41,933 bases of DNA from Mycolicibacterium austroafricanum (GCF_902705885.1 NZ_CACSIP010000024.1:1-41933), one strand, 5' to 3'. Counted from the stretch's first letter, positions 24,942 to 32,305 are shown. Program-made: numbers and translations. The notes: generated by a model from the letters alone, not told the origin.

Positions 24942-25200
24942 ACTGTCGAGCGCCGCGCTAGGCTGCGGCGGCCAGGCCGCTTGCGGCCCCGTCGTAGCAA
25001 ATAGTCAGGATGTGTTGGCGCACTGCGGACCTCGCCAGAACAGTCGAGCCTGTTTCCAAGCCGTGGTGTCCGGCACGTTCAATTTCTCGTAAGCGTTCCC
25101 AGAATCCGGGTCCGATTGCTACGCTCCCAGCTGTGATGATGGACTCAAGTGTGGATCGTCATGGCCGCGTTCGTGATCAACTCGGTAAGGGAGTGCAGTG

Positions 25201-25413
25201 ATGAAGCTATGGTGTTTGGTCGTCGCCCCTTTCCTGGTCATCGCAGGCCTCGCCGCCGCGCCAACCGCAGCAGCTGATTGCACGACCACCGGGAATCAGA
25301 CGTTCTGTTCCTTCGGGGGGCCGGGTGACACCGGGCCCGTGGTGCCCTACGAGTGCGTCAACGCCTATGACTACTACTGCAATGACAGCTACGGCAGCTG
25401 GGATCTATTCTGA
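25201..25413 (+). CDS. Small secreted Cys/Tyr-rich peptide (first cassette)
   Basis: A 70-residue protein. The signal peptide (MKLWCLVVAPFLVIAGLAAA) ends at PTAAA before DCTTTG. The mature peptide of about 45 residues has four cysteines, probably two disulfides, and ends VPYEC...YYCNDSYGSWDLF, rich in Tyr, Trp and Asp. I do not recognise a named family. A longer paralogue sits 490 bp downstream in the same relation to a haemophore-like gene, with the shared motif VPYxC...YCNDxYG. ATG 25201 is preferred to GTG 25198; GGGAG lies about nine bases upstream. It is followed 62 bp later by the haemophore-like gene. Confidence 0.75.
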   Translation: MKLWCLVVAPFLVIAGLAAAPTAAADCTTTGNQTFCSFGGPGDTGPVVPYECVNAYDYYCNDSYGSWDLF

Positions 25414-25475
25414 GCACCATTCGGGACCGTGGTGGTAGCGACAACGTTGATTCAACCAAGGCAGAGGAGTAACTA

Positions 25476-25853
25476 ATGGTGTCTCACAAGAGTTTTGCGG
25501 GGCGGATGCTGGTGGCGACGGTAGGTTCCGGTGCTGTGTTGCTCGGCACCGCGGTCTCTGCCAGCGCGCAACCGGCACCGCCGAACTGTACGGCGGCAGA
25601 TCTGGCGGGCATCATGTCGGGCGTCACCGCATCCACGTCTGCGTACTTGTTCACCCACCCGCCGGTGAACGACTTCTTCACCAATCTCGGCAAGGTGCCA
25701 AACGATCAGAAGCGCGAAGCGCTGGCCAGTTACCTGGATGCCAACCCGCAGGTGAAGGCTGATCTGAGCGGCATCCGTCAGCCCGCCAAGGACTTCCGTG
25801 CCCGCTGCGGTGGTGGCCCGGGCCCGCTGGCTGAAGTCGAGGGCGAGGGCTGA
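25476..25853 (+). CDS. Haemophore-like secreted protein (Rv0203/Rv1174c type), first copy
   Basis: A 125-residue exported protein with a signal peptide to about Ala31 (VSASA before QPAPPNC). The mature domain starts NCTAADLAGIMSGV, continues STSAYLFTHPPV and has a second cysteine at 111 (RARCGGG); Cys38 and Cys111 likely form a disulfide. The layout matches the mycobacterial haem-binding haemophore family. Tyr57 and His61 sit four residues apart, like the Tyr/His haem-contact pair I recall for Rv0203. AGAGGAG precedes ATG 25476. It is 76% or so identical by eye to the copy at 26241-26615, the product of a two-gene duplication. Haem binding is inferred, not shown. Confidence 0.85.
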   Translation: MVSHKSFAGRMLVATVGSGAVLLGTAVSASAQPAPPNCTAADLAGIMSGVTASTSAYLFTHPPVNDFFTNLGKVPNDQKREALASYLDANPQVKADLSGIRQPAKDFRARCGGGPGPLAEVEGEG

Positions 25854-25903
25854 GCCCGGCCCGCAGCGTCCACATCGCCGAACGGCAGGCGCGGAGAACA
25901 ACG

Positions 25904-26212
25904 ATGCGAGTTCAATGCCTGCTAGTCGCGCCGGTCATCGCGCTCTCCGGCCTCCTGATGGCACCGACGGCAGCGGCCGACTGCACCAGTTCCGGCGGCA
26001 CGACGATCTGCGCGCAGGGGGAGTCCCGCGGTGCGGACACCGGTGATGGTCCCAGCGGATCCGGTCCCTACGTGCCCTATCCGTGCGAATATGACTGGTA
26101 CTGCAACGACTACTACGGGTGGGAATGGGATCTGGACCTCGATCCCGGTCCGGGTATCGGTTTGCCGGGCAGGCCCGGCAACCGGCCAGGGATCGGAATC
26201 GGCGGCGGATAG
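25904..26212 (+). CDS. Small secreted Cys/Tyr/Trp-rich peptide with Gly/Pro tail (second cassette)
   Basis: A 102-residue paralogue of the peptide at 25201. The signal peptide (MRVQCLLVAPVIALSGLLMA) ends PTAAA before DCTSSGG. The mature part has four cysteines in the same order and the motif VPYPC...WYCNDYYGWEWDLDL. It then adds a C-terminal tail of glycine, proline and arginine (about residues 80-102) that the first copy lacks. The aromatic and acidic cluster could bind a metal, haem or cell-wall partner, but this is open. It follows the first haemophore-like gene by 50 bp and precedes the second by 28 bp, so all four genes may be one transcript. Confidence 0.78.
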   Translation: MRVQCLLVAPVIALSGLLMAPTAAADCTSSGGTTICAQGESRGADTGDGPSGSGPYVPYPCEYDWYCNDYYGWEWDLDLDPGPGIGLPGRPGNRPGIGIGGG

Positions 26213-26240
26213 CGCCTTCACCCGGATCGAGGAGCGACCA

Positions 26241-26615
26241 ATGACGTCCCACAAGACTCACGCGCGACGGTTGATGCTGGCTGCGGTCGGTACGGGCGCG
26301 GTGTTGCTCGGTACCAGCGCGCCCGTGTCTGCTCAGCCGCCGCCACCGAACTGCACGGCGGCAGATCTGGCGGGTGTCATGTCCGGAATCACCGCCGCGA
26401 CGTCGGCGTATCTGTTCACCCATCCGCCGGTCAACGAGTTCTTCACCACGCTCAAGGACGTTCCTGCGGAGGAGAAGCGGGCGACGTTGCAGACCTATAT
26501 GGATGCCAATCCGCAGGTGAAGGCCGACCTCACGGGTATCCGCCAGCCCGCGGTGGACTTCCGCAACCGTTGCGGCGGAGGCCCCGGCCCGGTGGGGCCC
26601 ATGGGCGAGGGCTGA
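26241..26615 (+). CDS. Haemophore-like secreted protein, second copy
   Basis: A 124-residue protein whose signal peptide ends SAPVSA before QPPPPNC. Cys38, Tyr57, His61 and Cys111 fall at the same residue numbers as in the first copy, and the core NCTAADLAGVMSGITAATSA differs only by conservative changes. Both copies end in a Gly/Pro-rich tail finishing GEG. ATG 26241 (MTSHKTH) is chosen because it aligns with the first copy and has GAGGAG upstream; a longer frame overlapping the Gly-rich peptide gene is rejected. The last gene of the tandem cassette, it is convergent with a TetR gene 13 bp away. Confidence 0.85.
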   Translation: MTSHKTHARRLMLAAVGTGAVLLGTSAPVSAQPPPPNCTAADLAGVMSGITAATSAYLFTHPPVNEFFTTLKDVPAEEKRATLQTYMDANPQVKADLTGIRQPAVDFRNRCGGGPGPVGPMGEG

Positions 26616-26628
26616 TCCCAGTCGGTCC

Positions 26629-27273
26629 CTACCGGTTCCGCATCGCGTCAGCGAGCTCCGAGGGGAGTCCCGGCACCCGTCCGATGGCGTCGAGAAGCCC
26701 GTGCGCACACAGATCGGCGATGAGCTCGGCGTCCAGCGACGCGTCGATCAGCCGTTGCCGGCACAACTCGAACGTGAACGCCAGCCAGCCGTAGACGGTG
26801 GCCCGTAGGTCCCGTTCCACCTTCGAATCCAGTGCGCCACCGGTGGTCTCGGTGACGCGATCGATGATGCGGTTGGCCTGCCTGTCGTTGTCGATGTCCT
26901 CGATGCCGCGCAGCACCGGGTCCGAGCGCCCCATCCCCATGTACGCGGCCCAGGCGCCGTGCGGATGCTGTTCGTCGTACTGCAGATAGGCCAACACGCC
27001 CGCGCGGACTTGCCCGAACAGCGTCAGGCCGGGCTCGGGCGGGGTGTTGGTGGCCTGGAACAGGCGCTCGCCCTCGGCACGCACCACCGCGGCGAAGAAC
27101 GCCCGTTTGTCGGGGAAGTAGTGGTACATCAACGCGCGGGAGACGCCGGCGCGTTCGGCGATCTCGTCGATGCGCACCTCGTCGTAGGGGCGCTGGCCGA
27201 AGACCTCGGCGCCGAGTGCGAGCAGTTCGTTGCGCCGATCCTCCGGTGAGAGACGGCGCCGGGATTCAGCCAT
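26629..27273 (-). CDS. TetR-family regulator, Rv3295-like
   Basis: A 214-residue TetR protein whose N-terminal helix-turn-helix is unusually well kept (VRIDEIAERAGVSRALMYHYF, about residues 33-53). By its N-terminus and its place near lhr it resembles M. tuberculosis Rv3295. It is divergent from a BM3-like P450 gene with 48 bp between start codons, so it probably controls that gene. A fatty acid-responsive TetR protein, Bm3R1, controls P450 BM3 in Bacillus, a suggestive but unproven parallel. The shared intergenic region contains ACATGT and TATAAC (27290-27302). Confidence 0.88.
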   Translation of the reverse strand: MAESRRRLSPEDRRNELLALGAEVFGQRPYDEVRIDEIAERAGVSRALMYHYFPDKRAFFAAVVRAEGERLFQATNTPPEPGLTLFGQVRAGVLAYLQYDEQHPHGAWAAYMGMGRSDPVLRGIEDIDNDRQANRIIDRVTETTGGALDSKVERDLRATVYGWLAFTFELCRQRLIDASLDAELIADLCAHGLLDAIGRVPGLPSELADAMRNR

Positions 27274-27321
27274 GTGCCCATACTACTTGACACATGTATA
27301 ACAGCTGCGGAGGCTGGAGGG

Positions 27322-28698
27322 ATGACCGCTGTAGATCACCGGAGGTCCTATCCCGCGCTGCCGCATCCGCGCCGTCGGCTGCCACTGCTTGGTGACGTGC
27401 TGGGGTTCAGCGCGGACAGTCCGTCGCAGTCGACGATGGCGCTGGCCGACCTCGGTCCCCTCTTCGAGTTCCGGTTCCTGGGCGCGCGCTACGTCGTCGC
27501 CGCCGGCCCGGAGGTGGTCGCTGAACTCAGCGACGAAAGCCGGTTCTGCAAGCATGTCGGCCCCGACATCGACGCGCTGCGCATTCTCGGCGGTGACGGT
27601 CTGTTCACCGCGTACAACGACGAACCGAACTGGCAGAAAGCCCACGATGTGCTGATGCCGGCGTTCAGCCAGCAGGCGATGCGGCGCTACCACTCGATCA
27701 TGTTCGACGTCGCCGACGAACTCACCGCCCGTTGGGATGGCCGGGCGGCCCGCGGAGTGACGGTCGACGTGTCCGTCGACGCCACCCGGGTGACGTTGGA
27801 GACCATCGGACGATGTGCGGCCGGGCATCCGTTCGGATGCTTCGAATCCGAGGCCGTGCACCCGTTCGTCGAGCACATGGTGGCTGGGCTGAAGGGGTCT
27901 GATCGGGTCGGGGTGCTGCGGCAGACGTTCCTGCCGGATTTTGTCGCACGGCGGGCCGAGCGCCCAGTGCGTCATCACGCCGCGAGATTGCACGCGATCG
28001 CCGACGAGATCATCGCCGAGCGGGTGCGCGGCGGTCTGGGGCGCCACGACGACCTGCTCGAGCTGATGCTGACCTCCGATCTGCAACTGGCCAACATCCG
28101 TTACCAGCTGATCAACTTTCTGGTCGCCGGCCATGAAACCACTTCGGGAGCATTGTCTTTCGCTCTGTACTATCTGTCGCAGCATCCCGAGGTGGTGAAG
28201 AAGGCGCGTGCGGAGATCGCCGAGGTGTGGGGCGACGAGGTGCGGCCGGGTTTCGAGAATATCGCCAAACTCCGTTATGTCCGGCGGGTTTTCGACGAGG
28301 CGTTGCGGCTGCAGCCCACAGTCCCCGGCTACTACCGGGAGGCCCGGGAGGATACGGTGCTCGCCGGTGTGCATCCGATGCGCAAGGGCGACTGGGTGCT
28401 TGCGCTCATCGGGAGCCTGCACCGCGATCCGCAGTGGGGGCCCGATCCCGACGCGTTCGACCCGGACCGGTTCGCTCCCGAGAAGGTCAGGGCGCGTCCG
28501 GCAGGCCTGTACAAGCCGTTCGGGACCGGCCCGCGCTCGTGCATCGGACGGCAGTTCGCGTTGCACGAGGCCGTGCTGCTGCTGGCAGTGCTGATTCGTC
28601 GCTACGACGTGATCGCCGACCCGGATTATCAGCTGCAGATCACCGAGCGGTTGACGTTGATGCCCAAGGACTTCCACCTGTCTCTGTCCCGCCGCTAG
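27322..28698 (+). CDS. Cytochrome P450, stand-alone CYP102 (BM3)-like haem domain
   Basis: A 458-residue P450. The I-helix FLVAGHETTSGALSFALYYL (266-285) has Thr273, ExxR is Glu326-Arg329, and the haem loop FGTGPRSCIGRQFALHEA has ligand Cys407. The sequence follows the P450 BM3 haem domain closely: GDGLFT has Phe95 at the position of BM3 Phe87, and SQQAMRRYH matches the same helix. BM3 hydroxylates fatty acids and is fused to a reductase; here the protein stops after the haem domain and no reductase gene is adjacent, so it needs a separate partner. The start ATG 27322 has GGAGG eight bases upstream. The fatty acid-like substrate is inferred. Confidence 0.92.
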   Translation: MTAVDHRRSYPALPHPRRRLPLLGDVLGFSADSPSQSTMALADLGPLFEFRFLGARYVVAAGPEVVAELSDESRFCKHVGPDIDALRILGGDGLFTAYNDEPNWQKAHDVLMPAFSQQAMRRYHSIMFDVADELTARWDGRAARGVTVDVSVDATRVTLETIGRCAAGHPFGCFESEAVHPFVEHMVAGLKGSDRVGVLRQTFLPDFVARRAERPVRHHAARLHAIADEIIAERVRGGLGRHDDLLELMLTSDLQLANIRYQLINFLVAGHETTSGALSFALYYLSQHPEVVKKARAEIAEVWGDEVRPGFENIAKLRYVRRVFDEALRLQPTVPGYYREAREDTVLAGVHPMRKGDWVLALIGSLHRDPQWGPDPDAFDPDRFAPEKVRARPAGLYKPFGTGPRSCIGRQFALHEAVLLLAVLIRRYDVIADPDYQLQITERLTLMPKDFHLSLSRR

Positions 28699-28708
28699 CC
28701 CCGTTTCG

Positions 28709-28780
28709 CCCCGCGAGCGCGCGGGTCTGTACGCCGACACGCCGCGCCGGGCGTACAACAGCGCGCACTCGTCGACGTTC
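28709..28780 (+). repeat. CCCGCGAGC dyad repeat, copy B
   Basis: It runs from CCCGCGAGCGCGCGGGTCT through TACGCCGACACGCCGCGCC to GGCGTACAACAGCGCGCACT and CGTCG. GTACGCC and GGCGTAC pair perfectly, and the outer CGAG/CTCG and GCGCG/CGCGC words also pair, so the unit folds into one long imperfect hairpin. It starts 10 bp after the P450 stop. Confidence 0.7.
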
Positions 28781-28862
28781 ACGACGCGCTCAACGCACAC
28801 AGCCCCCGCGATGGTTACTTTCGACTCTTTCTGCGGGCGGAGCGCACGGTCAGACTCACAGG

Positions 28863-29222
28863 ATGAACGGCGACCAGCACTACCACGACGTCCTGTCCGA
28901 ACTGCGCCCTGAGCATCGAGCCCTGCGACAGAAGATCCCGGAGGTCTACAGCGCTTTCAACGCGATCAGCGCGGCCGCGTTGGCCGACGGGGCGCTCAGC
29001 GCACACGTCAAGGAGTTGATGGCGATGATGATCGGGATCGTGCAGGGCTGTGATGGCTGCATCGCCTCACACGCTCGGGGTGCGGCCCGGGCCGGCGCCA
29101 CCGAGGACGAAGCCGCCGAGGCGATCGCGGTGAGCATCATGATGCACGGCGGCCCGGCCACCGTATATGGCGCGCGGGCGTTCTCGGCGTTCCGCGAGTT
29201 CAATCCCGCAGACGATCAGTAG
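28863..29222 (+). CDS. AhpD-like/carboxymuconolactone decarboxylase-family protein
   Basis: A 119-residue all-helical protein of the CMD/AhpD-like superfamily. It has the redox motif GCDGCIASH (CxxC followed by His), the catalytic centre of AhpD-type alkylhydroperoxidases, at about residues 62-70. The usual HVKELMAMMIGI helix precedes it and MMHGGPATVYGARAF follows. It may reduce peroxides or serve as a thiol-disulfide partner; its physiological substrate is unknown. The short length is normal for single-domain members. It stands between two copies of the CCCGCGAGC dyad repeat. No strong ribosome site precedes ATG 28863. Confidence 0.87.
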   Translation: MNGDQHYHDVLSELRPEHRALRQKIPEVYSAFNAISAAALADGALSAHVKELMAMMIGIVQGCDGCIASHARGAARAGATEDEAAEAIAVSIMMHGGPATVYGARAFSAFREFNPADDQ

Positions 29223-29291
29223 TCCCGCGAGCGCGCGGGTCTGCACACCGACACGCCGCAACGGCCGTACCACAGCGCGCGCTCGTCGCCG
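29223..29291 (+). repeat. CCCGCGAGC dyad repeat, copy C
   Basis: It begins at the base after the AhpD-like stop (TCCCGCGAGCGCGCGGGTCT) and ends GCGCGCGCTCGTCGCCG just before the stop of the convergent SDR gene. It fills the whole gap between the two genes. Confidence 0.7.
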
Positions 29292-29292
29292 C

Positions 29293-30102
29293 TCAGGTCG
29301 CGCGTAACGCCCGCTGGTACCGGCGCATCCCGGCGATCCAGCGGTCGTAGTCAGAGCCCTTGTGCCGGTACATCTCCAGCACCTGGGGGTGGGGCAGCAC
29401 CAAGAACCGGTTGTCCTTGATCGCGTCGACGGTCGCCGACGCGACCTCCGACGGTGCGAGCACATCGCCTGACTGCAGGATCGACTGCGCACCGGCGCGT
29501 GCCCCCGGGTCGGTCTCCGCGCGGATCCCGTCGAGTAACGGGGTGTCCACACCCAGCGGGCACACGCAGCTGACGCCGATGCCGTCGTCGCCGTAGGTGA
29601 TCGACAGCCACTCGGCGAACCCCACCGCCGCATGTTTGGTGACCGCATAGCCTGCCGCGCCGATCTGCGACAGCAACCCGGCCGCCGAAGCGATCGACAC
29701 GAAGTAGCCCGAACCGCGTGACTGCCATTGCGGCACAAACAGTTCTGCAGCTCGCACGTGCGCGCGCAGGTTGACGGCCAGGATCCGGTCCCAGTCCGAG
29801 TCGGTGCCGATGCCTGACGCCCCGGTGATGCCGGCGTTGGCGACGTAGATGTCGACGGGCCCGAACTCGCCGGCGGCGAGGGTGTCGAGCGCATTGATGC
29901 CCTCTGTCGTCGCGGCATCGGCTTGCAGGGCGACGGCTGCGCCGCCGGCGGTGCCGATCGCCGCGGCCGCCGCATGGGCGCTGTGTTCGTCGACGTCCCC
30001 GATCACGACGCGCGCGCTGTGCTCCGCGAGTGCCGCTGCCAGCGCCTGCCCGATACCTGAGCCGCCGCCGGTGACGATGGCGACCTTGCCGTCCAGTTCC
30101 AT
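29293..30102 (-). CDS. Short-chain dehydrogenase/reductase
   Basis: A 269-residue classical SDR. The cofactor motif TGGGSGIG is at residues 11-18, an Asp (GDVDEHS) at the end of beta-2 favours NAD(H), NAG is at about 93, and the catalytic YAVTK follows SIASAAG. The C-terminal region (DNRFLVLPHPQVLEMYRHK) is the type seen in actinobacterial SDRs near lipid and steroid genes. The start ATG 30102 (MELDGKVAIVTGG) gives a normal N-terminus; a longer upstream frame passes through the repeat and is rejected. It lies downstream of pcd on the same strand, separated by repeat copy D. Substrate unknown. Confidence 0.9.
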   Translation of the reverse strand: MELDGKVAIVTGGGSGIGQALAAALAEHSARVVIGDVDEHSAHAAAAAIGTAGGAAVALQADAATTEGINALDTLAAGEFGPVDIYVANAGITGASGIGTDSDWDRILAVNLRAHVRAAELFVPQWQSRGSGYFVSIASAAGLLSQIGAAGYAVTKHAAVGFAEWLSITYGDDGIGVSCVCPLGVDTPLLDGIRAETDPGARAGAQSILQSGDVLAPSEVASATVDAIKDNRFLVLPHPQVLEMYRHKGSDYDRWIAGMRRYQRALRAT

Positions 30103-30120
30103 GCACCGAGTGTGCCCTCG

Positions 30121-30194
30121 TCGCCCGCGAGCGCGCGGAAAATGTACGCGTGCCGCGGCGTGTCGACGTGCAAACGCGCGCACTCGCGGGGCGA
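30121..30194 (-). repeat. CCCGCGAGC dyad repeat, copy D
   Basis: It runs from TCGCCCGCGAGCGCGCGG to GCGCGCACTCGCGGGGCGA. CGCCCGCGAG and CTCGCGGGGCG pair at the ends, and the centre is GCCGCGGC. It starts 6 bp after the pcd stop (read on the minus strand) and ends 18 bp before the SDR start, so it separates the two genes. Confidence 0.7.
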
Positions 30195-30200
30195 GGGGGC

Positions 30201-31745
30201 TCAGCCGAACGTGACGCCCTGGGCCAGTGGCAACTCCGCGGAGTAGTTGACGGTGTTCGTGGCCCGCCGCATGTAGGCCTTCCACGAGTCCGAACCCGAC
30301 TCGCGCCCGCCACCGGTCTCCTTCTCGCCGCCGAAGGCGCCACCGATCTCCGCTCCCGAGGTGCCGATGTTGACGTTGGCGATCCCGCAGTCCGACCCGT
30401 CGGCGCCCAGGAAGCGTTCCGCCTCGCGGATGTCCAGCGTGAAGATCGACGACGAAAGACCCTGCGGCACGGCATTGTTCATAGCAACAGCCTCGTCCAA
30501 GGTCTCGTAGGTCAACACGTAGAGGATCGGCGCGAACGTCTCGGTGTGCACGACGGCGCTCTGACCCGGCATCCGCACCACCGCCGGGGTGACGTAGAAG
30601 GCACCTTCGTCGCCGACGTCATGGCGCTCACCGCCGGTCACCTCGCCACCTTCGGCCTCGGCCTGCTGAAGTGCGCCGACCATGTCCCGGTAGGACCTCT
30701 CGTGGATCAGCGGCCCGACCAGGGTGCCCTCGGCGAACGGGTCACCGACCGGCAGCTGCCGGTAGGCCGCGACGATCTTCGCCACCAGTTCGTCGGCGAT
30801 CGACGAGTGCACGATCAACCGGCGCAGCGTGGTGCACCGCTGCCCGGCGGTGCCGGCCGCCGAGAACACGATGCCCCGCACCGCCAGGTCGAGGTCGGCC
30901 GCCGGGGTCACGACCGCCGCGTTGTTGCCGCCGAGTTCGAGCAGCGCACGGCCGAACCGCGCTGCCACCCGCGGCCCGACCTGGCGACCCATCCGCACCG
31001 ATCCGGTCGCCGACACCAGCGCCACCCGCGGGTCGTCGACCAGCTTCTCGCCGATCTCCCGCTCACCCAACACCAGCCGGCTCACCTCGACGGGCGCACC
31101 GACGTCGGCGCACGCGCGCTGCAGCAGCGCCTGGCATCCGAGTGCGGTCAGCGGCGTCAACTCGGAAGGCTTCCACACCACGGTGTCACCGCAGACCAGC
31201 GCGATGGCGGTGTTCCACGCCCACACCGCGACCGGGAAGTTGAACGCGGTGATGACGCCGACGACGCCGAGAGGATGCCAGGTCTCCATCAGCCGGTGCC
31301 CGGGCCGCTCGGAGGCGATGGTCTTTCCGTACAGCTGCCGCGACAGGCCGACCGCGAACTCGCAGACGTCGATCATCTCCTGCACCTCGCCGAGCGCCTC
31401 GGAGGTGATCTTGCCCGCCTCGATCGTGACCAGCGCGGCCAGTTCCGCCTTGTGCTCGACGAGCAGTTCACCGAGCCGGGCCACCAACGCACCGCGCACC
31501 GGCGCCGGCGTCAGCCGCCATGTCGTGTACGCGTGTGCGGCTTCGGCGATTGCGGCGTCAACGTCCCCGATCGACGACTCGCGGAGGGTGAACAGCACGT
31601 CGCCGTTGATCGGTGAGCTGGCGGTCAGCCCGCCGGCGCCGGGGTCGCCGAGCGTGACCGAAGAACCGACGGCAGTCAGGGCGTCGCGCACCCGGGAGCG
31701 CAGCGCGTCGGAGGTGGGCAGCGGTGTTTTCACGGTGGTGGTCAT
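30201..31745 (-). CDS. pcd: Piperideine-6-carboxylate/aminoadipate semialdehyde dehydrogenase (ALDH family)
   Basis: A 514-residue NAD(P)-dependent aldehyde dehydrogenase of the ALDH7-like type. The glutamate in LLELGGNNAAVV and the nucleophilic cysteine in GTAGQRCTTLRR are present, as is AFNFPVAVWAWN in the cofactor region. It oxidises piperideine-6-carboxylate (the cyclised product of Lat) to alpha-aminoadipate. The same gene (Rv3293, pcd) lies near lat and lrpA in M. tuberculosis. It is divergent from lrpA with only 51 bp between start codons, so LrpA may control it directly. Confidence 0.92.
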   Translation of the reverse strand: MTTTVKTPLPTSDALRSRVRDALTAVGSSVTLGDPGAGGLTASSPINGDVLFTLRESSIGDVDAAIAEAAHAYTTWRLTPAPVRGALVARLGELLVEHKAELAALVTIEAGKITSEALGEVQEMIDVCEFAVGLSRQLYGKTIASERPGHRLMETWHPLGVVGVITAFNFPVAVWAWNTAIALVCGDTVVWKPSELTPLTALGCQALLQRACADVGAPVEVSRLVLGEREIGEKLVDDPRVALVSATGSVRMGRQVGPRVAARFGRALLELGGNNAAVVTPAADLDLAVRGIVFSAAGTAGQRCTTLRRLIVHSSIADELVAKIVAAYRQLPVGDPFAEGTLVGPLIHERSYRDMVGALQQAEAEGGEVTGGERHDVGDEGAFYVTPAVVRMPGQSAVVHTETFAPILYVLTYETLDEAVAMNNAVPQGLSSSIFTLDIREAERFLGADGSDCGIANVNIGTSGAEIGGAFGGEKETGGGRESGSDSWKAYMRRATNTVNYSAELPLAQGVTFG

Positions 31746-31796
31746 GAACAGGCCTCATCGAGCTTGTAGGGGTAGAGGTTCCGATACAGTGCGGCC

Positions 31797-32288
31797 ATGA
31801 GCGGTCTCGACGAACCTGCGCAGCTCGACGAGATCGATCGGGTGCTGGCCCGGGAACTGGTTGCCGACGGCCGCGCGACGCTGGCGCATCTGGCTGCCGC
31901 CGCGGGCCTTTCGGTGTCGGCGGTGCAGTCGAGGGTGCGCCGGCTGGAGTCGCGCGGCGTGGTCGCCGGGTACACGGCCCGGATCAACCCGGAGGCCGTC
32001 GGCAGCATGCTGTCCGCGTTCGTCGCCATCACCCCTCTTGATCCTTCACAACCCGATGATGCACCCGCCCGGCTGGAACACATCCCCGAAATCGAGGCGT
32101 GCTATTCGGTGGCCGGGGAGGAAAGCTATGTGCTGCTGGTCCACGTCGAATCTGCGCGGGCGCTGGAGGGTCTGCTCCAACGGATCCGCACCGCAGCCGA
32201 CGTGAAGACGCGCACGACGGTCATCTTACAGAAATTTTATGGCGAGAGACGCCACATACCGGAGACAACATCTGTGCAGGGGCAGTAA
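31797..32288 (+). CDS. lrpA: Lrp/AsnC-family regulator LrpA
   Basis: A 163-residue feast/famine regulator. The N-terminal helix-turn-helix (LAHLAAAAGLSVSAVQSRVRR, about residues 29-49) is followed by an RAM ligand-binding domain (AFVAITPL, then CYSVAGEESYVLLVHV). By neighbours it corresponds to Rv3291c. It lies between the divergent pcd and the downstream lat gene, the obvious targets. GATACA at 31783-31788 is a likely -10 just before ATG 31797, implying a very short leader. The last 60 bp of the gene are clearly more A/T-rich than the rest. Confidence 0.9.
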   Translation: MSGLDEPAQLDEIDRVLARELVADGRATLAHLAAAAGLSVSAVQSRVRRLESRGVVAGYTARINPEAVGSMLSAFVAITPLDPSQPDDAPARLEHIPEIEACYSVAGEESYVLLVHVESARALEGLLQRIRTAADVKTRTTVILQKFYGERRHIPETTSVQGQ

Positions 32289-32305
32289 AACCACAAAATA
32301 TCCTC

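Larger units (their letters stand above)
24436..25200. other. 765-bp gene-free region between lhr and the secreted cassette
   Basis: No frame here has recognisable protein character; the longer ones are shadows with Arg/Pro/Cys-rich translations. The region holds a copy of the CCCGCGAGC dyad repeat (24466-24575), a pair of competing inverted repeats (24894-24941) and a GGCCGC-TT-GCGGCC palindrome (24975-24988). TTGACT at 24939-24944 and TAGGCT at 24959-24964 are only 14 bp apart, too close for a standard promoter. TACGCT at 25119-25124 is a possible -10 for the downstream cassette. No tRNA or known riboswitch was seen. Confidence 0.6.

Noticed and set aside
24939..24964. TTGACT...TAGGCT as a promoter for the secreted cassette
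   Set aside because: The spacer is only 14 bp and the position is about 240 bp from the first gene; too weak to call.
27283..28800. Minus-strand frame of 505 codons opposite the P450 gene
   Set aside because: Antisense to a P450 with all family motifs; its translation shows no domain.
28699..28862. Short direct and inverted GC-rich words as a CRISPR array
   Set aside because: A single 70-bp dyad without regular spacers, and no cas genes in the window.
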